The position numbers and the translations under genes are program-made. The notes beneath the pieces are model-generated. The model worked only from the letters and a program-made list of their open reading frames with translations, ran no database searches and was not told the origin of the DNA. Of a stretch of 64,000 nt of DNA, positions 34,281 through 42,841 are shown piece by piece. Position 1 is the stretch's first letter, and every line of letters begins with the position of its first letter. Origin of the DNA: Clostridia bacterium (lineage in GTDB: Bacteria; Bacillota; Clostridia; Oscillospirales; SIG627); NCBI GenBank assembly GCA_017517325.1, contig JAFWZW010000010.1, forward strand, positions 124,001 to 188,000, given 5' to 3'.

Positions 34281-34898
34281 ATGTCAAGGATCTGCCACGT
34301 AGTGGGCGCAGGGGATTTTGACCCCGCCCTTCTCTCCCCCGCCGAGGAGGATCTGATCATCGCCGCCGATGCAGGCCTTCTCCACCTTCAAAACGCAGGA
34401 ATCAAGCCCCACCTTTACGTTGGTGACGGTGATTCCCTGGGCTTTCAGCCCCGGGGACTCGAAACCGTGGTTCTCCCCAAGGTAAAGGATGATACGGATA
34501 CCCTTGCCGCCCTGCGGGAAGGGCTCAGGCGCGGCTATCGCCGCTTTTATCTCTACGGTGCCTTGGGCGGTGAGCGCTTCTCCCATTCCATCGCCAACGT
34601 GCAGACCCTTGCCTTTCTCTCCTCCAACGGAGCCGAGGGCACCCTCATTCACCCAAACTGCCGCGTTTCCCTTTTAACGGCGGGCACCTTCGAAATGCAG
34701 TCCCAAGGCGGTTATTTCTCTCTGTTCGCTTACGGCGGAGAGGCAAGCGTTACGGTGGAGGGAGCAAAATATCCCTTGAAGGAAGCCACCCTCTCACCTC
34801 TCTTCCCCTTAGGCGTCAGCAACGAGAGTCAGGGCGCCTGCCGCATTACGGTGCATTCGGGCAGGGTGCTTCTTATTGCGGAATCATTCCGCCCATAA
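34281..34898 (+). CDS. thiN: Thiamine diphosphokinase (ThiN), 205 aa
   Basis: The motifs IIAADAGLLHL, YVGDGDSLGF, KVKDDTDTLAAL and GALGGERFSHSIANV are those of bacterial thiamine pyrophosphokinase, which makes TPP from thiamine and ATP. The C-terminal beta-barrel domain is present (GEASVTVEGAKYPL). It lies 12 bases after thiT, so uptake and activation of thiamine are made together under riboswitch control. Its 3' end overlaps the convergent terS by 15 bases. Confidence 0.93.
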   Translation: MSRICHVVGAGDFDPALLSPAEEDLIIAADAGLLHLQNAGIKPHLYVGDGDSLGFQPRGLETVVLPKVKDDTDTLAALREGLRRGYRRFYLYGALGGERFSHSIANVQTLAFLSSNGAEGTLIHPNCRVSLLTAGTFEMQSQGGYFSLFAYGGEASVTVEGAKYPLKEATLSPLFPLGVSNESQGACRITVHSGRVLLIAESFRP

Positions 34899-35279
34899 GG
34901 AGCAGACTCCTAAGGATACGGTCCCCCCTTCCCGCTCCGCCCCTTCCGCCCAGCGGCTGAAGTTCACGGATAAAAAGAGCTTTGCGCCCCCTGCGGTATC
35001 CTTGGAAAACAGCTTTTCTTCGGCACTCTCCTCCACCCGTAAAAGGGCACGGCGGATGAGTGCCTTGATTTTTTTATTCTGCACCTTTTCCAGCTCCTCA
35101 CGCCCCGTCATTCCCAAGGCAAGGGCAACCCCCGTCACGGTGCAGGGGCGCTCCTCGTATAAAAGCTCACCGTTTTTTCCCCTGAGTGGGTTTCCCTCCT
35201 GATCCTCTTTGACCACCCTGCGCGAATAAAAATATTGCTGAAGCTGATGCTTCACCTTCTCTTCTGTCAGCTTTGCCAT
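34884..35279 (-). CDS. terS: Phage terminase small subunit-like protein, 131 aa
   Basis: The protein has a basic, helical N-terminus (MAKLTEEKVKHQLQQYF), then TVTGVALALGMTGREELEK, which fits the helix-turn-helix of P27/Terminase_2-type small subunits, and a helical middle. The start at 35279 follows AAGGAG by 7 bases. On the minus strand it precedes terL in the usual order, but the 1.5-kb thiT-thiN cassette lies between them in the opposite direction. Confidence 0.7.
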   Translation of the reverse strand: MAKLTEEKVKHQLQQYFYSRRVVKEDQEGNPLRGKNGELLYEERPCTVTGVALALGMTGREELEKVQNKKIKALIRRALLRVEESAEEKLFSKDTAGGAKLFLSVNFSRWAEGAEREGGTVSLGVCSLWAE

Positions 35280-35343
35280 GCCTATTCTCCTTTTTTTTCG
35301 CATATTAACACAGCCTCATACTGCCACGCAATGACAACTTTAC

Positions 35344-35372
35344 TTGACGGGTAACTTTTTTTCCTCTATAAT
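35344..35372 (+). promoter_or_regulatory. Promoter of the membrane protein gene
   Basis: TTGACG (35344-35349) and TATAAT (35367-35372), spacer 17 bp. Confidence 0.78.
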
Positions 35373-35400
35373 GAAACCAGTTCAGAAAGGAGCTTTTCCC

Positions 35401-36168
35401 ATGAAACTCACCAAAAGCGGTTTGATCCTCATCACGGGGGCTTTTTTCTCCCTTGTGATGACGTTCTTTACTTATTTTGCCTGGGGCTGGTATTCCGACC
35501 GCGGCTTTCATTTTTATTTTGAGATCCCAATCCGCACCGAAAGCGGCCTTCTTGCTACCCTCACCGACGCCGCCTGCGCCGTCGCCCCCCTTCTTCTGCT
35601 CCTTGCCTTCGCCCTTCTGTTTTCGGGCGAGACCCGTGGCACAAGGCTTCTTTCCCGCCTTCTGGCCGTTCTTCCCATGACCCTTGCCTCGCTCCTTGAG
35701 CTCCTCGGCTTTTTGACCCAAGAGGATACGCACTATACCCTTGCCGTCACCGCTCTGTTCCTGCTTCTTTCGGGATCCCTCACCGTTGCCTCCTGCTTTA
35801 CCCCCGAATTGGGGCGCTTTGCGGGGCAGATCGCCCTTGCCCACGCAGGGCTGGAGATCCTTTTAGTGGTGATCTCCGCGATCCTTCAGGAAAAGTATTC
35901 CCGTTTTTATTTCTCCCAGCTTTTGCCTATGGGGCGCTATTCCCACTTCCGCTACAGCTTTTTCGTCATCTCCTTTTTTCTGGTGTACGTTTCCTATTCC
36001 CTTTCCCTCTTTTGCCTTCACCGATTCGGTGACGGTGAAAAGCCCCTTTTCATAAAAAAAGTACCCGCCGTTCCGGCCCCTCTTCCCGAAGAAGAGAAAG
36101 AGGTCGCCCCGGAAGAGGAGGAAGAGGTCGCCCCCCTTTCTCTGGAGGATTTCGGCATTGAAAAATAA
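35401..36168 (+). CDS. Six-helix membrane protein with acidic tail, 255 aa
   Basis: About six membrane helices between residues 8 and 210 are followed by a cytoplasmic tail with two acidic runs (PEEEKEVAPEEEEEVAPL). No known family. The start at 35401 follows AAAGGAG. It is a single-gene unit with its own promoter and terminator. Confidence 0.65.
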   Translation: MKLTKSGLILITGAFFSLVMTFFTYFAWGWYSDRGFHFYFEIPIRTESGLLATLTDAACAVAPLLLLLAFALLFSGETRGTRLLSRLLAVLPMTLASLLELLGFLTQEDTHYTLAVTALFLLLSGSLTVASCFTPELGRFAGQIALAHAGLEILLVVISAILQEKYSRFYFSQLLPMGRYSHFRYSFFVISFFLVYVSYSLSLFCLHRFGDGEKPLFIKKVPAVPAPLPEEEKEVAPEEEEEVAPLSLEDFGIEK

Positions 36169-36176
36169 AAACGAAG

Positions 36177-36214
36177 CGGCTCCCCTGCCACGATCGGTAA
36201 GGGAGCCGTTTTTT
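36177..36214 (+). terminator. Terminator of the membrane protein gene
   Basis: Stem CGGCTCCC/GGGAGCCG with a 16-base loop, then six T. Confidence 0.85.
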
Positions 36215-37038
36215 CAGTATTCGAAGAAGATCTCCTTCCGATAGCGGGAAGGGGTCATACCAAAGTGCTTTTTAAACACACGGTTGAAGTGAGACTGGGA
36301 ACAAAAGCCGATATCCAAAGCGATCTGCACGATGCTCTTTTCCCCCTGACTCAAAAGGAGAAGGGCCTGTTGCATCCGCCTTTCATCCCGCAGGGCAAGG
36401 GGCGTTTTTCCTACCTGACGGGTAAAAACGGTATGAAGATAGTTGGGGGTCAGGTGCACCGCATCCGCCAGCTCCTCCAAGGTGCAATCCAGTTCAAAAT
36501 GCTCGTTAATGTATTCATAGGCATCCCGCACCGCGGTGCTGATGGCGAGAGGAGCGGATTTTTCCTCCTCCAAAAGTCCCTTGACACGGCATAGGATCTC
36601 AAACAAAAGAGAGTTGGTCCGAAGCAGATCCAGATCCTCTCCGTCTCCCGGTGCCGTCAGCGCCGCTCCCAGCTTCGTGAAAAGGGGGATCAGGGTGCGA
36701 ATCTTATCGTCGCTTAAGTACAGGCAGGTGGGAAGGCTTCGAAGCAGTCTCTGGCAGGGGTCGTCCTCCTCCTGCGGGGTCAGGCGGAGGAAACGGCAGC
36801 GTGCGGGAAACTCACTATAGCGGATATCCCCGGGTCGGGCGCAAAGAAGCATTCCCCGACGAATGGGAAAGACCTCTCCGTTTACGTGGCTTTCTCCTCC
36901 CACCTCCAGAAACAGCTCCAGCTCGTAAGAGCTCACCTTTCTCTGGGGGCTTTTAGTCTTATTTTTCCGCTGAATGGCGCTGTCGAAAATACCGCAGCGC
37001 ACCTGTTCTCTGCTCCAAAGCATCAATTTCCGCTCCAT
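36214..37038 (-). CDS. AraC family transcriptional regulator, 274 aa
   Basis: The N-terminal 150 residues form a cupin-like sensing part (ELELFLEVGGESHVNGEVFP, GMLLCARPGDI). The C-terminal 100 residues hold two helix-turn-helix units: CTLEELADAVHLTPNYLHTV and SIVQIALDIGFCSQSHFNRV then FKKHFGMTPSRYR. It is divergent from the sugar operon starting at 37167 and most likely activates it in response to a sugar. Confidence 0.92.
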   Translation of the reverse strand: MERKLMLWSREQVRCGIFDSAIQRKNKTKSPQRKVSSYELELFLEVGGESHVNGEVFPIRRGMLLCARPGDIRYSEFPARCRFLRLTPQEEDDPCQRLLRSLPTCLYLSDDKIRTLIPLFTKLGAALTAPGDGEDLDLLRTNSLLFEILCRVKGLLEEEKSAPLAISTAVRDAYEYINEHFELDCTLEELADAVHLTPNYLHTVFTRQVGKTPLALRDERRMQQALLLLSQGEKSIVQIALDIGFCSQSHFNRVFKKHFGMTPSRYRKEIFFEY

Positions 37039-37097
37039 TCCGTAAGATTATGCTATTTTTTGTGTATATCAGGCTATATTGAGCATTTTTTTCGTAA

Positions 37098-37144
37098 TAT
37101 AATGTCAACAACAACATTATTAAACTACAGATCTTGCGATCTGT
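37098..37144 (+). promoter_or_regulatory. Weak promoter and leader hairpin of the sugar operon
   Basis: A -10 box TATAAT at 37098-37103 has no good -35 partner, as expected for an activator-dependent promoter beside an AraC gene. After it a hairpin ACAGATC-TTGC-GATCTGT (37127-37144) lies in the leader, about 20 bases before the start codon. Confidence 0.5.
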
Positions 37145-37166
37145 CAAGTATTTATGGAGGATTTTT

Positions 37167-38618
37167 ATGGAACGACTTAAGAAAATCGGTCAGATTCCGC
37201 GTTACCACGCAAAAGACGTAGCCTTCTCCCGCCTTGGAATCGGCTTCGAAAAGCTGGACCGTGACGCCTTCGATCCCGAAAATGCTTACGGGCCCGTTTC
37301 GGAACTGGGTCTGAAGCACGTTCGCCTGCAATCCGGCTGGATCCGCACCGAAAAAGAAAAGGGCGTGTACGATTTTGACTGGCTGGATAAGATCGTAGAC
37401 CGCCTTTTGTCTCTGAATCTAAAGCCTTGGCTCTGTCTTTGCTACGGCAACCCCCTTTATACCCCTGCGGCTGAAAAAGCCTTCGGCGGCGTAGGCTGTC
37501 CCCCCATCAACTCTCAGGAGGCCGCAGACGCCTGGCTTCGCTACGTGCGCGCCACCGTCGAGCACTTCAAGGGCAGAATCGAGCTTTACGAAGTGTGGAA
37601 TGAGCCCGATGGCTTCTGGAGCTGGAAGCACTACTTCGGCGAACCCAAGGAAGAATGCAGCCTCTCCGTCAACGCCCACGAATACGGCGTGTTTGCCATG
37701 AACACCGCCATTGCGGTAAAGGAAGCCGATCAAAACGCCAAGGTTGCCGCTATTTCACTGGCACACCCCAACATCGCCATGTCTTACGTAAACGAAGCCC
37801 TTGCTACGGGTCTTTGGCGCCACATCGATTACGTCACCTTCCACATTTACGCCTCCCACGATGAACGCAGAGAGCGTATCATCCGCGCCCTCCGCAAGGT
37901 TGTGGATCTTTACGATCCCAAGATCGGCCTGATCCAAGGTGAAGCAGGGGCCCAGTCCAGAAGTGACGGAAACGGCGCTCTGAAAAAATTCGCCTGGACC
38001 CAGGAAAAGCAGTGGAAAATGCTCCTTCGCACCCTCATTTGCGATCTGTACTGCGGCGTGGAATTTACCTCCTACTTCTCCACGCTGGATATGATCGAAG
38101 CCCTCCACGGTGAGGCAGGCAATAAGGCTACTTATCTGGATTACGGCTACTTCGGCGTTCTCAGCGCTGAATTTGACGAAAACGGCAGAGGCACCGGCAA
38201 ATACGGCAAGAAACCCTCTTACGACTCCCTTGCTACCCTCTCCTCCCTGATGCGTGAGGGCGCAGAGCCTGCTCCCATCGCATTCCTACCCGAAGAATTC
38301 CCCTCCCGTCGCGTCAACGGTATGGACTATATTGAAGAGGATCTGAAATTCTATTCCTTCCGTCTGTGTGACGGCAGAAAGGTCCTGTTCTACTGGAACC
38401 CCGTGCATCTGCTCACCAGCACCTTTGAAGGTACCACGAGTATGTGCGTATTCGGCGAGGATACGGAAAATATCTGCCTTGCGGATATGAAGGACGGCAC
38501 CCTCTATTCCATTCCCGAGGATATGATCGAGCATCTTGATAACGGCGGTATCCGCTTTATCAATCTGCCCCTTTTGGATTCTCCCCTTGCTCTGATCTTT
38601 GGAAAGGAGAACAAGTAA
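37167..38618 (+). CDS. GH39-like glycosidase (clan GH-A), 483 aa
   Basis: The barrel carries the acid/base Glu in YEVWNEPDGFWSW near residue 150 and a likely nucleophile Glu in LIQGEAGAQSR near 260. These are typical positions for clan A enzymes such as beta-xylosidase or iduronidase (GH39). The C-terminal 100 residues form a beta-domain (RKVLFYWNPVHLL). No signal peptide, so it acts inside the cell on imported oligosaccharides. The ATG at 37167 follows TGGAGG. First gene of the five-gene operon opposite the AraC regulator. Confidence 0.82.
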   Translation: MERLKKIGQIPRYHAKDVAFSRLGIGFEKLDRDAFDPENAYGPVSELGLKHVRLQSGWIRTEKEKGVYDFDWLDKIVDRLLSLNLKPWLCLCYGNPLYTPAAEKAFGGVGCPPINSQEAADAWLRYVRATVEHFKGRIELYEVWNEPDGFWSWKHYFGEPKEECSLSVNAHEYGVFAMNTAIAVKEADQNAKVAAISLAHPNIAMSYVNEALATGLWRHIDYVTFHIYASHDERRERIIRALRKVVDLYDPKIGLIQGEAGAQSRSDGNGALKKFAWTQEKQWKMLLRTLICDLYCGVEFTSYFSTLDMIEALHGEAGNKATYLDYGYFGVLSAEFDENGRGTGKYGKKPSYDSLATLSSLMREGAEPAPIAFLPEEFPSRRVNGMDYIEEDLKFYSFRLCDGRKVLFYWNPVHLLTSTFEGTTSMCVFGEDTENICLADMKDGTLYSIPEDMIEHLDNGGIRFINLPLLDSPLALIFGKENK

Positions 38619-38619
38619 T

Positions 38620-39303
38620 ATGACCGTGACCTGGCTGGGTCAGGCAGGCCTTCTTTTTGAAAGCGAAGGCCGCCGCATCATCGTTGACCCTTACCTTTCC
38701 GATTCCATTGCAAAGGTAAATCCCCTCAATCAAAGAAGAGTGCCCGTGGATCCCCGTTTTTTGGAGATCGAGCCGGATTTTCTCATCTTCACCCACGATC
38801 ACCTGGATCATTACGATCCCGAATCTGCTGAGGTCTATCTTGGCAGAAGCAAAAAAAAGATCACCGTGTTATCCCCCTCCTCCGTGTGGCAGAAGGCCCG
38901 TCAGAATCAGAACGGCCACAACTACGTTCTTTTCGATAAAGGAGTAGAATGGACCGACGGCAACCTGCGCTTTACCGCCGTTCCCGCCTGCCACAGCGAT
39001 CCTACGCCCATCGGTGTCATTATCACCGATCTGGCTGAGGGCAAGCACTATTACGTCACCGGCGACACCCTCTATCGGAAGGATATCCCCCAAAGCCTTC
39101 CCGTCAAGCCCGACGTGATCTTCCTACCCATCAACGGTGCAGGCAACAATATGAATGCGGTGGATGCCGCAAGATTTGCAAAAGAGACGGGCGCCGAGAT
39201 CGCCGTACCCCTGCACGTGGGTCTGTTCGATGATATCGACCCCACCATCTTCCAACACCCCGGTCGCGTGATCCCTGAATTTTATCAGATCATTGAAATA
39301 TAA
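38620..39303 (+). CDS. UlaG-like metallo-beta-lactamase fold hydrolase, 227 aa
   Basis: It starts MTVTWLGQAGLLFESEG and has FTHDHLDHYDPES (metal ligands), VPACHSDPTPIG and YVTGDTLYRK, matching the UlaG family of lactonases. UlaG opens L-ascorbate-6-phosphate. Here the substrate is likely another sugar lactone, as no ascorbate genes are near. The start at 38620 is one base after the stop of the glycosidase gene, whose end carries the AAAGGAG site. Confidence 0.85.
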   Translation: MTVTWLGQAGLLFESEGRRIIVDPYLSDSIAKVNPLNQRRVPVDPRFLEIEPDFLIFTHDHLDHYDPESAEVYLGRSKKKITVLSPSSVWQKARQNQNGHNYVLFDKGVEWTDGNLRFTAVPACHSDPTPIGVIITDLAEGKHYYVTGDTLYRKDIPQSLPVKPDVIFLPINGAGNNMNAVDAARFAKETGAEIAVPLHVGLFDDIDPTIFQHPGRVIPEFYQIIEI

Positions 39304-39315
39304 AGGAGAAAGAAA

Positions 39316-40476
39316 ATGAAAGTTACCGACGTAAAAGTATTCAACGTAGACTGCTTCCGTACCAACTGGGTCTTCGTAAAGGTCTATACCGATGAAGGCA
39401 TCGACGGCGTGGGCGAAGCTACTCTGGAATACAAGGAAAAGGCTCTCATCGGAGCCGTAGAGCACATTAAAGAATATCTGGTAGGAAAGAATCCGCTGGA
39501 TATTGAAAAGCATTTTCACGATATCTACCGTGACGCTTACTGGCGCGGCGGTGCGGTGTTGATGAGCGCCCTTTCCGCCGTAGAGTGTGCCCTGTGGGAT
39601 ATTTTGGGCAAATACCTGGGCGTTCCCGTTTATCAGCTTCTGGGCGGCAAGGTCAACGATAAGGTGAGGATCTACGTGAACGGCTGGTTTGCCGGTGCCA
39701 AAACTCCCGAGGAATTCGGTGAAAAGGCAAAGATCGCCGTTAAGCGCGGCATTACCGCTATGAAATGGGATCCCTTCGGAAAGGCATACCTGGAGCTTTC
39801 CAATAAGGATCTGGATACTGCCCTGCGCTGCGTTGCCGCCGTTCGTGAGGCAGTTGGCCCCGAAGTTGACCTTCTCATTGAAGGCCACGGCAGATTCAAC
39901 GTTCCCACCGGTATCAAGATCGCAAAGGAATTGGAGCAGTTCAAGCCCATGCTCTTTGAAGAGCCCGTTCCTCCGGATAATCTGGAAGCACTCAAGGCCG
40001 TGCGCGATAAATCCCCCGTTGCTATTTCCGCAGGGGAGCGCCTTTACACTCTCCGTTCCTACAAGGATCTGTTTGAAATGCGCGCCGCCGATTACATTCA
40101 GCCCGATATCAGCCACGCAGGCGGTATTATGGAGCTGAAAAAGATCGCCGCAGCCGCAGAAGCATACTACATTCCCTTCGCACCCCACAATCCCTCCGGC
40201 CCCGTGGCCAACGCCGCCACCCTGCAGATCGCCGCTTGCTGCCCCAATTTCTCCATTCTGGAAATTATGTATAGCGACGTACCCTGGAGAAGTGACGTTA
40301 CCAACGAAGAGCTCCACTATGCAGACGGCTATATGGAGATCCCCTCCAAGCCCGGTCTCGGCATCGAGATCGACGAGGCCGCTTGCCTTGAGCACCCCTA
40401 CAAACCGCATACCCTCCGTCACTACACCGGTGCTCTGACGGATATTCGCCCGCCGGAATCCAAATTCTATTTTTAA
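39316..40476 (+). CDS. Enolase-superfamily sugar-acid dehydratase (mandelate racemase type), 386 aa
   Basis: The N-terminal capping domain (MKVTDVKVFNVD, GEATLEY) and the barrel with AMKWDPFGKAY, metal ligands in LLIEGHGRFN, FEEPVPPDN and SAGERLYT, then PDISHAGG and APHNPSGPVA fit galactonate/gluconate-type dehydratases (DgoD-like). It removes water from an aldonate to give a 2-keto-3-deoxy acid. It fits between a lactonase and an oxidoreductase in an aldonate pathway; the precise sugar is not evident. Confidence 0.88.
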   Translation: MKVTDVKVFNVDCFRTNWVFVKVYTDEGIDGVGEATLEYKEKALIGAVEHIKEYLVGKNPLDIEKHFHDIYRDAYWRGGAVLMSALSAVECALWDILGKYLGVPVYQLLGGKVNDKVRIYVNGWFAGAKTPEEFGEKAKIAVKRGITAMKWDPFGKAYLELSNKDLDTALRCVAAVREAVGPEVDLLIEGHGRFNVPTGIKIAKELEQFKPMLFEEPVPPDNLEALKAVRDKSPVAISAGERLYTLRSYKDLFEMRAADYIQPDISHAGGIMELKKIAAAAEAYYIPFAPHNPSGPVANAATLQIAACCPNFSILEIMYSDVPWRSDVTNEELHYADGYMEIPSKPGLGIEIDEAACLEHPYKPHTLRHYTGALTDIRPPESKFYF

Positions 40477-40487
40477 GGTGGTAAAAA

Positions 40488-41270
40488 ATGAAAAACGTAC
40501 TTGTTACCGGTGCCTGCATCAACACCGGCGTTGACATTGTAAAACGCTTTGCCGCAGAGGGCTACAACGTAGCCTTCACCGGCAGAAGCCCCGAAAAGGT
40601 GGCGGCAGCCGAAGCCCTTTACAAGAAAGAATTTCCCAATTCCGTGATCCGTGGCTTTGCCCGTGATTCTCACGACGCCCAAGGAAATGTAGATCAGGAA
40701 GGGGTGCGCTCCCTCTATGAGGAGCTGGATAGCCTGGATCTCACCCCTGAAACAGTGGTGCTCAACGCCGCCGATCAGGGTCTTGGTATGAAGATCTTTG
40801 AAAATCCCCTTTCCGATTTCCAGAAGGTGCTGAATACCAACATTCTCTGGAACTACTGCATGGTAGAGGAAGGCGCAAAGAGAATGATGAAAAACGGCGT
40901 GGGCAACTTCGTCTTCGTCAACTCCAACACCGCCTATCGCGCCATTCCCGACCGCATTGCCTACGTGACCTCCAAGGGTGCACAGCTTGGTATGATGCGC
41001 GCATTGGCGCTGGATCTGGGCAAATACGGCATCCGTGTCAATGCGGTGCTCCCCGGTATGATCAAAACCGACCGTTGGGAGAAGAACCCCGATTTCTACC
41101 GTGACGTCCCCTCCCGCTTCACCCCCATCGGTGACGTTGCCATCGGCGCAGACATTGCCGATGCAGTCTATTACCTTGCCGCTCACGGCAGAAACACCAC
41201 CGGCGCAGAGCTGGTTGTGGACGGCGGTAACACCATTCAGCTTTACCCCATCATCCCCGAAAGCAAATAA
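40488..41270 (+). CDS. Short-chain dehydrogenase/reductase, 260 aa
   Basis: The NAD(P) site is VTGACINTGVDIVKRF, followed by VVLNAADQ, a catalytic Ser in FVFVNSNTAYR and the YVTSKGAQ catalytic Tyr-Lys, and the ending GAELVVDGGNT. Length is typical. It lies 11 bases after the dehydratase gene and probably oxidises or reduces a sugar or sugar acid in the same pathway. Confidence 0.9.
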   Translation: MKNVLVTGACINTGVDIVKRFAAEGYNVAFTGRSPEKVAAAEALYKKEFPNSVIRGFARDSHDAQGNVDQEGVRSLYEELDSLDLTPETVVLNAADQGLGMKIFENPLSDFQKVLNTNILWNYCMVEEGAKRMMKNGVGNFVFVNSNTAYRAIPDRIAYVTSKGAQLGMMRALALDLGKYGIRVNAVLPGMIKTDRWEKNPDFYRDVPSRFTPIGDVAIGADIADAVYYLAAHGRNTTGAELVVDGGNTIQLYPIIPESK

Positions 41271-41295
41271 AAGAATCGTAAAGGAGGAAAAGGCA

Positions 41296-42735
41296 TTGCA
41301 ACCTCGCTTTGGAGAAACCGATTTTACCGTTTATCATACCAATAAACAAAATACGGTTCTTACTTTGCAAAACGCAGAGAAGGATGCGTTTTCCCGCTAC
41401 CGCGCCCTGTTTCTGGAAGAGGGCTACGAAGAAAAAGAAGCGTATGAAGCCCCCCACGGGGCCTTCTGCGCTCTGGTCCGTGAAAAAACGGGCGTGTTCC
41501 TCCATTGGTTTTCCCGCATTGGGGAATTAACTGTGGTAAAGGAGGAAAACTGCACCTATTTTCAGCGGGAGGAGAAGCCCCTTCCCACCGTAACCACTCC
41601 CCAGATCACCCAATTGAATCTGACGGATTTCGGTCTCTCTTACGCAGTTCGCCTTTCCGACGGACGCTTCATCATCTTTGACGGCGGTTGGGATGACCCC
41701 GTGGATCAGAAGACACTCTACGGCTGTCTCGTAGAGCAAAGCGAAGGAAGAACCCCTCGCATTGCCTGCTGGATCCTGACGCATCCCCACAGCGATCATC
41801 ACCGCTGCTTCAACGGCTTTTGGGAGGATTACTTTGGGAAAGTGGAGATCGATTCCGTGCTCTTCCACTTCCCGGAGGCAGACGATCTGGAGCATTACCC
41901 CAAACTTTGCATTCCCCACAGGGGCGCAAACGATACGGATACCGAGCATATTTTAAGAAACAATGCAAACGTCCGAAAGATCGGTGCCGTGCACTATACG
42001 GCTCACGCAGGGCAGACCTACACCTTCGGTGACGCCAAAATGCAGATCCTTGTGTGTATGGAAAATACCATTGCCGTTTCGAACAACATCAACGCCATTT
42101 CCACCGTGATCAAAATGGAATTGGGCGGTCAGGTGATCCTCTGGACGGCAGATGCCTACTGTAAACACGCCCGCCTTGAAGAGCGCTACGGGGAAGAATT
42201 GAAGGCAGATATCCTGCAGGTCTTTCACCACGGCTTTTCCAGCGGAAAGGCCGCGCCGGTAATCGATGCCTACGAGCAGATCCGAGCACGCACCTGCTTC
42301 GTCTCCACAACGGAGTATCTGGTATTCTCCGCCTTCTGCATCCATCAGGAGGCAACCCGTCACCTTTTTGATATGGAAGAAACCCGTGAGGTCATCACAG
42401 GTGATACCACCCGTACCATCCCCCTGCCTTACGAGCCCGAAGAGGATAGCCGCACCCGCTTAAAGGAGCGGATCGCCCGTGGCCTTTCCCTTTGCGGAAA
42501 AAAAGAGTGGGAAATTTCCCCTGCTTCAGAAGAACCGTATACTCTGAAAAACATTACCTACTCCGAAATTACCGTAACGGTAACGAGTACCCTTTCTTCC
42601 GGCGAGACCTGCGAGGAAACGCTGACCCTTCCCAAGCGCAGCGAGATCGCCTTTACACCCGCGGAAAACACCGCTTCTCTTTCAATGCAAGGCGACTTCC
42701 CCTTCCTTTTAGAAGAAACCGCCCTCGCAAAATAA
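41296..42735 (+). CDS. Metallo-beta-lactamase fold hydrolase, TTG start, 479 aa
   Basis: Residues 1-110 form an N-terminal domain without known motif. Then IIFDGGWDD, the metal-binding THPHSDHHRC near 160, ILWTADAY and ILQVFHHGFSSGK show an MBL-fold hydrolase. The C-terminal 90 residues are a beta-domain. The start is set at TTG 41296 because AAGGAGG lies 8 bases before it and the frame has no ATG nearby. Last gene of the sugar operon, 25 bases after the dehydrogenase. Substrate unknown. Confidence 0.78.
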   Translation: MQPRFGETDFTVYHTNKQNTVLTLQNAEKDAFSRYRALFLEEGYEEKEAYEAPHGAFCALVREKTGVFLHWFSRIGELTVVKEENCTYFQREEKPLPTVTTPQITQLNLTDFGLSYAVRLSDGRFIIFDGGWDDPVDQKTLYGCLVEQSEGRTPRIACWILTHPHSDHHRCFNGFWEDYFGKVEIDSVLFHFPEADDLEHYPKLCIPHRGANDTDTEHILRNNANVRKIGAVHYTAHAGQTYTFGDAKMQILVCMENTIAVSNNINAISTVIKMELGGQVILWTADAYCKHARLEERYGEELKADILQVFHHGFSSGKAAPVIDAYEQIRARTCFVSTTEYLVFSAFCIHQEATRHLFDMEETREVITGDTTRTIPLPYEPEEDSRTRLKERIARGLSLCGKKEWEISPASEEPYTLKNITYSEITVTVTSTLSSGETCEETLTLPKRSEIAFTPAENTASLSMQGDFPFLLEETALAK

Positions 42736-42781
42736 TCTTCACATTCACCCGACGACCTTACAAATCGGTGGGTATCCTTTG

Positions 42782-42810
42782 TTGACAAAAAGTGTAAAAT
42801 GTGCTACAAT
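42782..42810 (+). promoter_or_regulatory. Promoter of the NagZ-like GH3 gene
   Basis: TTGACA (42782-42787) and TACAAT (42805-42810), spacer 17 bp. Confidence 0.85.
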
Positions 42811-42841
42811 GAACTGCAAAGAAATAGCAAGGAGAATTGAT

